From contig CAXAMN010027506.1 of NCBI GenBank assembly GCA_963970005.1, positions 236,984 through 300,983 on the forward strand: a stretch of DNA of 64,000 nt, in the 5' to 3' direction. Of this stretch, positions 38,773 to 51,665 are shown piece by piece; position 1 is the stretch's first letter; every line of letters begins with the position of its first letter. This DNA comes from Durusdinium trenchii (lineage: Eukaryota; Sar; Dinophyceae; Suessiales; Symbiodiniaceae). Below the pieces are notes generated by a model. The model saw nothing but the letters and a program-made list of their open reading frames with translations, ran no database searches and was not told where the DNA came from. A program made the position numbers and the translations under genes.

Positions 38773-40841
38773 TAACAGGAGTACAGTGTAGTGGCTTGGA
38801 ATGGGAATGGGTCGTAGTCCTTACAATGGCCCTCAGAACATGGCCAGCTGGCATGTGATAATATTTGGTGCATTTTGGTGCTTCGAATGTTCGAATCCAT
38901 TCCAACTGAGGTTCGTTTTCGCACGGTTGCCTTGATCGATTTCGGAGGTGGAAGAAAAGGCCCTGGTGGAGTTCCCCTTCTTTCCCGCGGAGGGCCTGAT
39001 GTATGTCTCTTGGACAGTTAGGGCCGATTTCGGGCGATTTGTTGGATCGAACTGTGTGATGTTGTGAGGCTCATTGACTCGACTGGACTGTCCGGCAGGG
39101 CCAGAAGTTGTCGGGCGGCTCGCCTCCCTCGCGCGCTACCGTCCGACTTGCATCGAGTGGCACGGCCTGGCAGTTCCAACGGGTTGGGCACAAGTGGAGC
39201 CCTCCCAATCTGCGAGACCACGGAGACCGTGAAGTTTCCAAGGATGTGCCAAGGATGTCGAAGACCAAATTTGGGATCAATCAGGCACAAACCTGAGACC
39301 AATCAGACCAGTTGATTCCAGGGTTCCAGGGCGCTTCTTTTTCCCAAACAGGTTGACCTGTGAGGGAACCCCTCACTTGTATCAAAAACGGCTTTGCTGG
39401 TCGTAGAGTTTCTCCGCTGGTCTCTGCTTGTCGCTGGATTGCTCGGATAGCCTTTTGTGCGGCATCTCCAGTTCCGGCTGGCTTTGTTTGGGTTGGCTGC
39501 TATTCGTGGTATGTGTTGTTTCCCCGGAGGTCTCTCGCTGTGTTGGGCCGACTCCGTTTGCATAGGAAATGAAGGTGAAGTTGGTGTGATGAGACGACGT
39601 AAGCCAGTGTCTTTCGTTCAGCACAAGAGCTTAGCTAGACTGACCTGCGCCTCGAAGGCGCCAAGAAAAGGCCGATGTTCCTTTCTGCTTCATTTTTCTA
39701 CTTTTGGTCGTTGGGTCCATGCTGGAATCCTTTTTGGTCGTTTTCTTTTTTTAGTTCTTTGGAGGCCTCGACGAGTTGGGTCACATGCCACATGCTGCGG
39801 TTGTGGGCCATTCTGCTCCAAGGCGAAGTCGCCGAGCATCCACTCTCCCATGCCCCTCCTGTGAAAGAGTCAGCTCGACTGAGCACAAAAGAGTGCAGAG
39901 CATTGTAGAGCTCGACAGAGTAGAGGCCGAAATCATCCGAAATCCATGTTTTCCAGTTGGTTTGATCCACACAGCCAGTCAAGCTGTTCCAGGTTGTCAA
40001 GCTGTTGGTTTGGGCGCAGGAGACTGCTTTAAGACTTTGGCTTTTGCAGACTACTATATTAGCTGGTTGCACCACTTGTAGGAACACAGTTGTTTTGAAG
40101 AAGTGTCACAACATCTACAGAATCTACAGTAGCTGTTTTGGCTCCACCAAGGTTGAGAACAAGGGTGCGTTTTACGAGTTTTGAGCAAAGATAGCGAAGC
40201 TCGATGATTGATAGCCGCCATGAGGTCTTGCAAAGGTGCAACGGTTGACGATTGAGATTCTCTTTCGTTGCATCGGTTTTAAGCTTGGCCTGAACTTGAA
40301 CGAAGTGGTTTCTTTAGACTCTCTTTCGAAGGGGTCGATGCTTGAGGCGAATGGCGAAAGCCTTCAGCATGAACTGAATTATTTACAGATCACAAAAGAA
40401 TCTCATAAGGCTGTGCTAAGACATGGAGATGAAGGTGATCAAGTTGTCAAGCCAATCTTGGTGGAAAGGATGACTTGCAACCTGGAAGGTATGTAGGTCT
40501 GGCCAATCAAACATCCAAAAAGAATTTCCTTTTAGCATGTGTGAGGCCGAACATATATTGAGGCAAATGAGGAGATACGTGCCTGGTCCCTCGCATGTTG
40601 GCACACCATTTGTGCATTTAATGACACATAGAGCTCAAGTATGCAAAAGCGGGATCCCATCGTCATCTCATTCCAACGGGAGGACCCGGTGGGTGTAGCT
40701 CTGCTGCTCGTTCTTTGCCCCTGTATTTCAAGAAAGGCTTGTGAAGCCCAAAGCCGAGTTGTTGAAAACCAGCCACCAGCGCCATCCAAATCCAGCTGGA
40801 TGGGGTTCCTGTGAGGGACATCTGCCAGACGCTTTCTTGAG

Positions 40842-40970
40842 ACTGACTGCCACATGTGTCAACGAGACCGACACGGCCTTCGTCTTCGAGCTCCGGCGCC
40901 GGGCCACCGGTGCGGTCGGAGTTCCGTTCCACACGGTGTACGTTCTCGGTGCTGAGTTGCAAAGTGCTCG
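40842..40970 (+). CDS. Candidate exon of unknown gene
   Basis: An acceptor-like CTTTCTTGAG precedes a GC-rich frame LTATCVNETDTAFVFELRRR, then ATGAVGVPFHTVYVL, ending before GGTGCTGAG. Alternating hydrophobic strands suggest a beta-rich fold. Not recognised. Confidence 0.3.
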
Positions 40971-42174
40971 GTTGGCAGGGCCGTCCAAAAGCAAAGAAGA
41001 CACGAGCAGAAGACTATGACTATGCCTTGTAAAATGATCCATTGAGTTGGACATTGAACAAAGAAATCGCTTGAGTTGGAAGTGGTCGATGTCTCCGTCG
41101 CCCAATTCCGGCCTCTTCACCTGCTTGGTGCGACCTTCTTGCCATACAGAGTTGTCGAGCGACACTGAGGCGCAACTTGCAGCAATTCATGCCACAAGAA
41201 TTGAAGCAGAGACACACTCACACATGCGCAAGCAGGAAATTGTCACGCACTCCTGCAAACATGAACTTCCTAGTGCAATCCACAAGCTTTCAACCCGAAA
41301 CTTAGATCCTTTGCAACAGCGGTATGCCCGCAAGGAACCCGTGTTTCACTTTTGCTTCTCAAGTGTCAAGTTGCAGAGACTGACTTTTCCCCACAGGGTT
41401 TGAGACATTGATACAATGACCCCAGATGCCAGTCGAGAGATAGGACATATGACATGCACGCTCCTCGCACGCACAAGACACATCAGACACCATAGAGATT
41501 CAGATTGGTGCTTCTCATCCGACCTTGCGAACGTTGCCTCGTGGTCTGTGGCTAAAGGACTTGGATGAATGGTTTGGATGAATGGGTTTTGAAGGTTGAC
41601 ACCCTCAGCCTTTGCGACCGGGTTCGGGTGTGGTCCGGTCGACCTCGATCCAGCGCCTCGCCTTGCTCGGTGGAGGGCCCGAAGCACGAGCGTCCAAAGG
41701 CAGCTGCCTCGGTGTGGAGCTCCGAAGGCCGAACGCAGCGGTTGGCCTAAGCGGTTTCCCAAAGCCACCAGCTGGTTGGCCGCATTTGGCCGAATTCCAA
41801 GCGGACAGTGAAACGAAGAGCTACGTGGACAGCTTGAAGCGAACTGATCTATCAACTTTGCATCTCAAGCATCTCAACTACTTCACGCTTGAAAAACTTT
41901 CCTGCGAGGCAGTTTCAGTGCGTCGATCTCTTTCCTTGAGCGTTGATGCACTCTTCCGTGCCAGTTCCGGACAGGGCGGCAGGCCTTTATGCGAACAGAA
42001 CTGGAAGCTCCAACACGTTGGAACTGGACTTTGGGTGTGTAAAAGCTGCGCGAAGCTGAAAGAAGCCAGATGCCATTGTCATGTCATGTCAGGCTCACCA
42101 TCGCTGTAAAACAGGACAATGCCTGACGAACTGGTCGCACAGATCATGCATGGCTGGCTGTATGTAGTCGAATT

Positions 42175-43941
42175 GGTTCAGGCAAGCTTGTGTGCTGTTT
42201 GGACACATTCGCAACACCACTCCTAGGCGGGTAGCATTCAAATCTGTCACTTTGGCTGTTTCAAGGAGCTTTGTGAACGTCAGGATGGTCTGACCGCTCG
42301 CAGTGATGTTCCCTTCCCTGGTCAAGGGTAGCTGAATGCAGTGAATCATGCTGCTATTGAAGGTTTCATCTTTACCAGCCCTCCAGTTTGAGCCTGACCA
42401 GCAATGTGTAAGAGTCTTTGGACAAAGCAGGAGGCCCTTCCACACTTCTGAATAGTGCCCCCGAGCGTGCACGCTATGTCTGCGCTCGCCGTTGATCCAT
42501 GACATTCTTCTGCCAGCAAGGCCATGCCCTGGTATTGCCCAAGTAGCTAAGTGCGTCACTACTAGTAACAAGGGCATTGCTACTAGTAGCAAGAAGCCAC
42601 GAGTAACAAGGGCATCGCTACTAGTGGCAAGGCCATGCCCTGGTATTGCCCAAGTTGTACTGCATGTCGATGTGTTGGAAAAACTTTTCAGCTTGGCTCC
42701 CGTGGTGAGGGACCACAGTTGCAACGGAGAGGACACTTGATGCTAGACGGAGACGATACATTGATGTGCATTCAGCTCACCAAAGACACTGTTTCTGCAC
42801 TCTTAAGCCCATGCCGAAGGGGCTTTCTGTTGGCGTTGTGCAGTGGTTCATTTGAGGCAACCTCATGAAAGTCTGACTTGTGCTGTTGCTAGGACGTTTT
42901 CCCATGGTCAATTGTGCTTCTCTGGCTGAAACAAGCTGGATGCGATTGATAGCCACAGACTCTCCATCCCTTTGTATTGAAGTTGATGAAACCATGCTTA
43001 ACTAGCTGGTCGGAAGGTCACTGCAGCCTGTTTCTGGCCTGCGTAAGTAATACGAATAGGTTCAGGCAAGCCGGTGCTGTTTGGACTCATTCACAACATG
43101 CTCCTAGACGGATAGCATTGAAATCTTCCAAGGCCTGTTTGAGCATTCACACGCAGCTGGCTGATTTTTGCACGAATGTCCTGACGGCCTAACTGCCAGA
43201 AGTAAAGATCAACCCCCACCCCGTCGAATCGGAGTTGAGTGCAATCGAGTATGAGTCCATGCAACATGAGCTTTTGAAGGCAGGTTCATCAGCCCTGCAG
43301 TTTGAGCCCGACGAACCATGCTTACGAGTCTGCTGACTGAATCTGGCATCAACCACCTCACTTGTAATCGGTGCCACCAATTACACAAGCTATGTTAGCC
43401 TTGGGCGCCCGTAATGTTCCACATGGCTGCACCGGTCGCTGGCAGACATTCTGCCGCCGCTGCCTGCTCGACCTTTGTCAGCCAGGCTCGTGCCAGTGCC
43501 TTGACCGTGCTTATGTGCAAGAGTTCCGAGATGGGCTGCATGTCGATGTGTTGGAAACACTTTTCAGCTTGGCTCCCGTGGTGAGGGACCACAGTTGCAA
43601 CGGAGAGGACACTTGATGTTGGAGGGAGACGATACGTTGATGTGCATTCAGCTCACCAAAGACACTGTTTCTGCACTCTTGAAGCCCATGCCCAAGGGGT
43701 TTTCTGTTGGTGTTGTGCAGTGGATTCATTAGAGGCAACCTCATGAAAGTCTGACTTGTGCTGTTGCTAGGACGTTGTTGCAGGGTCAATAGTGCTTCCC
43801 CGGCTGAAACAAGCTGGGTGCGATTGATAGCCACAGACTCTTGGTCTTTTTGTATTGAAGTTGATGAATCGGTGCTTGACCAACTGGTTTGAAAGCTCAC
43901 GCACCGTTTGCCTGGCATTTAATACTCAGTTAAACACCGGG
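42175..43941. repeat. Approximately 884-bp tandem duplication
   Basis: The word GGTTCAGG(C/T)AAGC starts copy 1 at 42175, copy 2 at 43059 and a partial third at 43942, giving periods of 884 and 883. Strongest identity is 42655-42990 versus 43540-43875 (with words such as CATGTCGATGTGTTGGAAA and CAGTTGCAACGGAGAGGACA). The first part of each copy is more diverged. Copy 1 also contains a local duplication of a 24-bp word (GCCATGCCCTGGTATTGCCC...) at about 42522 and 42630. No gene is recognised in the unit. Confidence 0.85.
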
Positions 43942-43947
43942 GGTTCA

Positions 43948-46900
43948 GGTAAGCCACAGCTTACAGAGTGGTGTTCGTGCCAGCAGATTCCACACAATGA
44001 CAGAATCTCGCCATCTGTTGGGCACAAGATCAAGGCTCGTATGTGTGAAAAACCAGTGTACAGTTGGTGGAAGGTTTAATACCAACAGGGTGGTCCCAAG
44101 AACCGTGGCTCCCAGCTGTTTTCTACAGAGGTCGTTTCATCAATACTCGGATTGCTCAAGTTTTTGGAACGACAGGACCTTGCACTTTTGAGCCCTCGGT
44201 AGGAAAACCGCCTACTTTTCAGGTCTTCTGGCTGCCAAGCTGCCAATTAACCAAGAAACAATCTCTCTGCTTCGATATCTCTGAGCGCCACGTGTCACAG
44301 GCTTCGGCGCCGCGTGGCACGGGCAACACCCTGAGGCGACACCTTGACAAGGCTTGAAAATGACATTCCAGTTGGTCACGGGGCTGCTAGGCTGCTAGGC
44401 CCTGCTAGGCCCTGCTAGGCCCTGCTAGGCACTGCGGAGTTGGATCTCTCCGCGAAAGCTCGGACCTTGGATAGATCTGAGCAAAACATTGGGTTTTTGG
44501 GAGTTGGTGCCTTTCAGGGGTTCGTTGTGAGGTCTTTGAGGATGGGTCGGTGTTGTGGTCGTGGGTCGGTGTTGTCGGGACCGGAGAATGAGAGCGACAG
44601 GAGAATGAGACCGATCCCTGCAATCTAGATCCTGATCAACATGACACTGGAGTGGTTTCGACGTGCCAAGACTGAAAGTCAAGGAGATGATGCCAGATCG
44701 AAGCGCCAAGAATGTTCAGATGCCCTGAACATCAGTCCAATCAGATTCTCGAATCCTGTCCTTTGACAGCTTTAACAGGGGTCCTCCATCAAATGTCATA
44801 CCTGAGGGTGCTGCAGCCAACCTCTCAGCTAACAGGATTCCGTGAGGGACACGTCTGCACTGGCTGAGGCCAAGTAGTTTGCCAATTCTTTTGCGGTGTT
44901 AATTTGTGCGTGCCTCACAACCGAATGACATCCAGGGTTGAACAAGGTGACTGTGAGATTACTGCATCATCCTGAACAATTTGAATGCTTTGCCGGCTGG
45001 CATGTGTAGTTGCGCTTTAGGTCACTTACCTGAGAGGAAGCGCCTTGTTGGGTCAGTTTGAAAGAACTAGTGGTGGGCAAGGTTGGTGCTTTTTTCTTCG
45101 GACATATGGTGTTGGGGTATAAACGCGTGAGCTGAACTCCCACACTGAGCAGAACCCATTTGGGGGTTGGCAAGCCAGACATTTCGAGCAAGCTGGGGGC
45201 CATGCTTGGAGATTGATTAGAGGGTTATTGCTGTCTTGCACCCAACAGCAGTTGGTTTGGGCCAGCCCCATTTCCTTGGCTCCAAAACAGCAGGCGATCG
45301 TAGATTGAAGGATGGCCATAAATCAAGCAAATTCAGACCCAAGGCAGAATAAGAGGTTCAGCAAGGTCGCCCTTTGTAAGCGTTGATCTTGGTGTAAGAA
45401 CCTTCAGTACTCAGACCTCCCAGTTCCTCACACTTGGAGCTCTAAAATGTCACGTCCAAGCCGAATCGGAGCTCGAAGCACCGAATTACCGGGCAAATCA
45501 GTGGCTCATTTGATTGTTTTACATTTCAAGAGGTGCCGAGAACTTCTAGTCTTCCACTCTTGTAGCTTTTGCTTCACTATCTTTCAGGGAAGGCAGCGAA
45601 TAGATTCCACTTGAGATCGACGAGACACGCGGCTCGTTGGTCAAGCTGAGGAGTATGTCACGTACTGGTGTTCAAATGCATTCTTTACATGTTGCCCTTG
45701 CCTCTAAATTCAGAACTGTATACCCACCACTGTTGTGTTTTTGCCTCTAAAGCGCTCTGACTTGGAACTTGTTACCTTCAGACTTTAGTCCTTAACGAGT
45801 TAGCTTCAAGGGTTTCGCTGTGAGACCTGCTGTCTGCGACTCTCTTGCCTGTGGCCTTCTTGCTTGTTACCCCTTCGCCCAAAGTAAACAGGAGAGTCGA
45901 CCGCCGGAGAAGACGTTCCTCTCGGCCGCTGGAGAAGACGTTCCACTCCTGAGACCTCGTGGAGTCGTGTCAATTGGCTGAGCGGCCACGTGTGGATGGA
46001 GCCGCGACGCGTCTCGTTGTGCACATGGCCGGCAGAGGCAGAGACCCCAAAACGATCCGGTGCGATCCGTGTCCAACCAGAGGCAGGAAGAGTCCTGGAT
46101 CATCAATTCATGGAACTCGGGAAACAATGTCAAGCAATGGCTTTTGTGACATAGCCACCTTACTACTTTGGTGCCTTTGCGCTTTAACTTGTCGCCGTGT
46201 CCTCTCACCGTCAGATCTTGGCGGATGTGGGCGGCTCCAGTTGATCCAAGTGGATGTCCGAATCGTAAGGATCAGCAGGCCATTCTAAGCCCAAGAAGGA
46301 AGGCGCTGCTTTCAGCTTTCCAGTTAAGGAAAACTGAAGTGTCCTGAAATTCTGAGGCAACACTTCTGAAAGTCAAGGCAATTGAAGGCACGAGTTTCGG
46401 ACTTCCAGGTCTTTCAAGCCCACTGGGTCTTCCTTTGCATCCAGTTGTTAGCGGTTGGCGGTTGCTCTGGCAAGTTGGTTGCAGCAGTGTTACTAAGGCA
46501 TACAAATTGAACAGCGTGACCGGCCCGTTACTTGACTTTTTGCCCATCGAAGCAGTGTGGCGAGCCAGTTCTAACCATACGGCTAGCAGCTAGCACGCGG
46601 TACTGCCCCTGCCGTACTATCTATCCATCTTTCTGAAGTGAACATTCGGTGTTGGAAGGCCAAAGCAATGACAGCTTTATAGCGCTGACGTCTTTCAATC
46701 TGACCGAACAGCTCCTGACGATCAGAAAGAGTGAACGCTGTCGCCGTTGAACATCACTCCCCGATCGCTTCATGGACTTCAAAGTCGATGACTTCGCATC
46801 CGGCCCGTGGTGAAGAGTAAGGGGTCCTAGGGTGGGGAACCGACCATCCCACATGAGGTTAGAAAGAGTTGCCCTGGTCGACTCCCCGAATGAACAAAAG

Positions 46901-49647
46901 GAACTGCTATGGATGTCCCATCTTCATCATGTTGAGGTGATTTGACATCTCCAGCTTACACGCCCTTGATACCAACTTAATTCCAATCACCCCGGCTACG
47001 AATTGGCGCCGCTTCTGTGCTTGCGGTCGGACCAAGGAACGCGCGTGCAAACTTCGATCTGGGCCTCACGAACATCTCTCACGGTTTCAGCCCAAGTTCA
47101 GGTTGTCCATACCCAGACCATCCATGGGACTGGCCTATTTACCTAGCCAATTTCGCGTTAATCACATGGTGCGAAAGACTGTGAACCTTCAATCCGCATT
47201 CGCCAAGGGACTGCGTGGTCTGAATCGACACAAAAGCTCACTTTGGGTTTTCACCATCACATGCACTCATCCTTCATGTGGGCGTCAGCGTTGTCAGCGT
47301 TCGGGCGTGCGGGAGTTCCCAGTGCTGCTGTTCCTTGGTCGGCGTAAAAATCCAGCTGCTTGCCGTCACTCAGTCTTCCTGGTGTCGGTTGGGGTCGTGA
47401 ATGAACTTCCAGTGCAGCTGCTTCGCCTGCCAAAGGCTAGCGGCTAGCGACCCATGATTGCCAAGCAAAAGGTGGATGTGGACATTGTAGGTTGCGTCAA
47501 GAGAGGTCCAAAGAACACATGGACTGTGCCAAACACATCTAGAATTCCAGGAATCTATACAAACATTCCCAGGCACCAAAGTTAAGTATCAGTCGGATGA
47601 TTGCTGGCCTTCTCTGAATCGAACTTCTGACGGCACTCAGCACACTGGAAGGTTGCGCTCACCTGTTGCAAAGAGACTCCACTAAGCCGCCCATTAGTCA
47701 ATGGATCATGTTAGACCTCAGGCATGGCTTAAGTCACTTTAAATGGCTCAGCCCATTCATGCATTCTTCTTGCCCTGTGGCACCTTCAACGAGCCTTCGG
47801 GTCGAACTGCCCAATGCCTTCATTCTGTATGTCTTATCTATACAACTTACAGCCTGCACAATGAAGCACAAGCGCATGTGACGGTGATGGAAGGGATAGT
47901 GAAAGGTTGTGTGACTTGTCTTGAGGCGGTTTGTTTCAAGAAAGGGTGGAACCGGAAAATCCTGGAAGGGCAGTCCTGAAAGGTTCTCGAGTTCTCAAGA
48001 CCTCAAAGCTCCACTTAAGCAAGAAGATGTGCATTTTTGCGTCTCGCGCAGGCGGCGTGACCAGGCGTGCGCCGTGATGTCGTGATGCCTTTTGGGCTTT
48101 TGTTCTGCAAGGCACTGAAAATGCTTCCGGGATTACTTGCTTGACAGCAGATTCCCTTGATTCCAGAGCCGGACGCAGACGCAGCCTGGTGGTCCAGCAG
48201 CCGTTGAAAGCTGTCTTTTTCCAAACACTGCCTGTTGAACCAAAGGGGAGCTGAAAAGGCGATATTCGCCTAGGATGCTTTCAATGATGCCTTGTAGCCT
48301 TGTATTCAGCGACGAACTGCTCAAGCTCAGGTATTTGACTTGTTACTGCACAGCTGCAACTTCTGCAAGCTGGGATTCACACCCAGACTGCACAGAGTCT
48401 TCGGAACCGCTTGTGACCTTGTTCCTCTCCGAGGTTGTTGACAAGAGGGGTCCTCAGTACCGAGCTAGTAGATTGATTGCAAAGCAACGAGTTCGTGCCA
48501 TGGAAGGATTCCCCCAAAGATTCTGTGCCACTTGGCCACTTGAGCATCCAAACTCTTTAGCCACAGACGTGTACCGCCCAGCTCGGCCAGGCTTGTGACG
48601 TGGACCAAACGTGTCATGGGGTGGCATCCAAGCTCGTGACTCGTGCTCGTGCTCTTTCGTGCTAACCTGCGAGTCGCTCTGGGAGGGGACCACCACCGGG
48701 CCCCCACCGGCGCACGGGCGATTTTGGACGCTCGGTCTGATGCTCTCGGGGGTTTCCCCCGAAAAGTGATGCGATGATGGGATTATCCTATGCATGTGCT
48801 GATGTAGCGCCACGCGGGCCACCTGTGATGCCGTGGGTGGTCCCGTTGTATCAATAGCAGTCCAAAGGGAGAAGAGGGCCTGGGGTGTTCGTGGAGGGAT
48901 ATCAGAGGTCACCAACTTGTTGCCATTCCATGAAGACCTTGTGCTGCTTGGATGATTTGCAAATAGCCATGTAACCACTCAATGATTTTTGCATCCAGCT
49001 TCACAGAAAACCACCACAACCTGGCAGTACTCTGAGTACGAGAGCTTGAAATCTTGTTTTCATGATCATCATGAACGTAGTAGTTGTGTGTAGACTTTGT
49101 GTACCTGAGAGGTGTGGATCCTACTCCTAATGATGTTCATTTTCATTTCTCAGTAGAGGGAGGTCCTCACACACCCATTCCACGCCGTGATAAAGCCGTA
49201 TCCAAGATGCATTTGTGTGCAGCTTTTGATTTGTACCAGAGTCTCTGTAAAATTTCAGTCCAGTTTGGCTCTGCTTCTTTGCCCCTTTCAGCCACCCCGT
49301 CCGCTTGGGACCAAAGCGAGCAGATCGCCCAATAGTGTCCTCTCTTTCCTCCCAAAGGTTGTTTGCCCACCACTTTGAGCAGATGCTGTTGTGCTAACAA
49401 AGCTGGCACAGGACCCTTCCCGTCATGCTGTTTTTACTCCAGCCTGTACAGGTAGGGTTCGTTCCACACAAAAAGTAGACACAACAAACGCGCCTGCTGG
49501 TAACCAGGGATTGGCGGGGAGCGGCGCAGCATAGGGCCATTGCACGTGTCCTGCCTAGTTGCACAAGTGTGTGGAGGGCTGAGTTATGAAAGAAGGACGC
49601 GTCACGTCTGTAGCAGCTATATCCATTTCCTGCATATGTCAACCCTG
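43948..49647. other. About 5.7 kb without a recognisable gene
   Basis: No domain-bearing frame is seen on either strand. GC-rich islands at about 45890-46110 (containing a 27-bp near-duplicate, (CGCC/GCT)GGAGAAGACGTTCC) and 48600-48790 could hide exons, but I could not choose a frame. A decamer tandem repeat lies at 44383-44434. Confidence 0.4.
44383..44434. repeat. Decamer tandem repeat CCCTGCTAGG
   Basis: Four to five units of (C)CCTGCTAGG, with shorter CTGCTAGG units at the 5' end. Confidence 0.85.
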
Positions 49648-49974
49648 CTTGCGTTTGCAAACAGGCGGAAGAAGAGATTCAACCCAGCACAAGTCTTGTC
49701 TCCATGGGATGGCGCTTGATGCACACGTTCAATTCAGCATCTTTTCAATTGCAGCCATCAACTAACTTTGAACTTTTTGCTCTTTCATGAAGCAGGAGGA
49801 GCAGTGCAGGTTCTTTGGACTTGCAGATGGCCCTGGTGTAGCTGCTCCATTTCGTTCTTTTTGCATTTGATTCCAATGTGTCCATGTTGGAAAAAGGAGC
49901 AACCACAATATTGGCGAAGACACCAGTCTGTTTGTTTGCGGTTAGCGTGCAGTCTTGAAAAGCTGCCTCCCAAT
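49648..49974. repeat. Direct repeat, copy A (partner 51364-51665)
   Basis: About 300 bases match the partner closely (shared words CTTGCGTTTGCAAACAG, GAAGAAGAGATTCAACCCAG, TTGCAGCCATCAACTAACTT). Copy A has about 30 extra bases near 49840-49870. The 44-bp segment at its end is itself duplicated (49955-50041). Confidence 0.85.
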
Positions 49975-50041
49975 TACTTTGCCCCAGGTACTGAAGTCTT
50001 GAGAAGCTCCCTCCCAATTTCTTGTGAAGAGGTACTGAAGT
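49955..50041. repeat. 44-bp tandem duplication
   Basis: CTTGA(A/G)AAGCT(G/C)CCTCCCAATT ... GGTACTGAAGT occurs twice in succession with a few differences. Confidence 0.75.
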
Positions 50042-51363
50042 AAGGAGAGTGAAGAAACAATGGTTTAGATTCTAGATCTCACACTTTCTGGCATATCCAA
50101 CCACCAGGCAGCACTTGCTTTGCTCAAGGCCAGCCTGCCTGTGTTCTTCGCCACACAGTAAAGCATCGAACAGTGTAGGTGGCGGCATTTTGGACATGCT
50201 GCGACAAAACTCTTTGGACATGCTGAGACTAAACATCATGGACATGACGTGCGGTGCTTTGTGATGCCTGACATGACATCCGGAGCTCTTAAGCCTTTCT
50301 ATCGCGCGATTAGACCAGGCATGCCAACTGGAAAACGTACTGGTCGACTTGGCTGGTGTCCTGGATTTGGTTCTTGTGCCACCTGTGCGATTTGTGATGA
50401 GTGCAAGTTTGTTAGTGGAAGGTTGGCATGTTTGACAGGGAAGAAGAGGATTCGGTCAGTGCTGGGGTCTGCGGGCTCACAGGTTTTGGTTGATGCGTCC
50501 TGCTTGCAAGGGGTGACTTGACAGGGCCCCTATTGTTGGGTCCTCCTCAACAAGCAGAAGATCAAGTGAGAGAGAAGACTAGCTCCTTAAAGATGCTTTG
50601 GGGATGGTGAAAATCGGCTTTCTACCATCCATCCCATAGCGTCCAAGTGTCCAAAGATATATTTTGGTCTGGATTTCGTTTCACCTGAAGGGCAGTTGAG
50701 AAGCACTTCTTCCACCTGCTTGTTTTGATCCGAAGTCCCAGCCAATGCCTGAGATGTGAGTGCAATCATGACGTTGGCCTACTCGCCTTTCGAGCCTGAA
50801 AGCCTCCCTGTCCCCTGCAGATGTAGCAAGAACAAGTATTGGAGAGAAGACCCCAGGCATGCACATCGTGAAACAGTTCCCTTTGACAGGTTATTGCTCC
50901 GTTCAGTCAAGCTGTGGGTTGCATCTAAGCCCTGAGGAACATGCTTCGAACTAATCGATTCCTGTGCCAGGTTAATCACTCGGACTCCATAGATGACCTT
51001 GTTTTGGAGTCCGTCAAAAATTGCAGGAGCATAGGTTTCAACCTTTATCAAATACTGACCAACAACTGGACTCGACGACGAATGTAGCTGTTTGTGATGA
51101 CACTCATTTCTTGCAGACATTGCAAAGAAAAGAGCAAGGATTCAGTAAAGTACTTGTCGACGCTTGAAAAGCTCACAGGTCGGTGCAGCCGGATCGAGCA
51201 TGTATTCAATGCATGCGCCGCGGACGATGTCTTTTTGTTTGGCAGACGCCCTGTGCTCAAAGCGTTTCACATACATGTGTTTGAGAAGCCCATAGCACAC
51301 TTGAAAACATCCACAAGCTACTGCCACAAGCAACATATCTCCATCCGCCCTGTGCTGTGGGAA
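50042..51363. other. Spacer between the two 0.3-kb repeats, no gene seen
   Basis: About 1.3 kb without a recognisable coding frame; a 113-codon minus frame (50779-51120) shows no known motif. Confidence 0.4.
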
Positions 51364-51665
51364 CTTGCGTTTGCAAACAGTCGGAAGAAGAGATTCAACC
51401 CAGTCTTGGCTCCATGGGATGGCGCTTGATGCAAACGGTCAATTCAGCATATTTTCAATTGCAGCCATCAACTAACTTTGAACTTTGTTCTCTTTCATGA
51501 AGCTGGAGGAGCAGTGCAAGTCCTTTGGACTTGCAGATGGCCCTGGTGTAGTGATTCCAATGTGTCCATGTTGGAAAACGGAGCAACCACAATCTTGGCG
51601 AAGACACCAGATTGTGTGTTTGCTGTTGGCGTGCAGTGCGTGCAGTCTTGAAAAGCCGCCGTCCA
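51364..51665. repeat. Direct repeat, copy B (partner 49648-49974)
   Basis: Same orientation as copy A and offset by 1716 bases at the left end. It lacks the 30-base insertion and has a GTGCAGTGC duplication near 51640. Confidence 0.85.

Larger units (their letters stand above)
36684..42174. other. Mostly non-coding DNA with isolated exon-like islands
   Basis: Plus-strand islands with AG...G(T/C) borders and protein-like frames occur at about 37180-37285 (PQTDLRTEGVPLSNTWVVGG), 38416-38470 (AVLKQIEPDQRHEVPKHRG), 38948-39016 (VEEKALVEFPFFPAEGLMYV), 39099-39232 (PEVVGRLASLARYRPTCIEW) and 40842-40970 (LTATCVNETDTAFVFELRR). None carries a domain I recognise, and whether they belong to one gene is unknown. 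Between them the DNA is AT-richer and featureless apart from the minisatellite. Confidence 0.35.

Noticed and set aside
38450..38905. Minus-strand 151-codon frame with heptapeptide repeats as a repeat protein
   Set aside because: It is only the 21-bp minisatellite read in frame, and it crosses undetermined bases.
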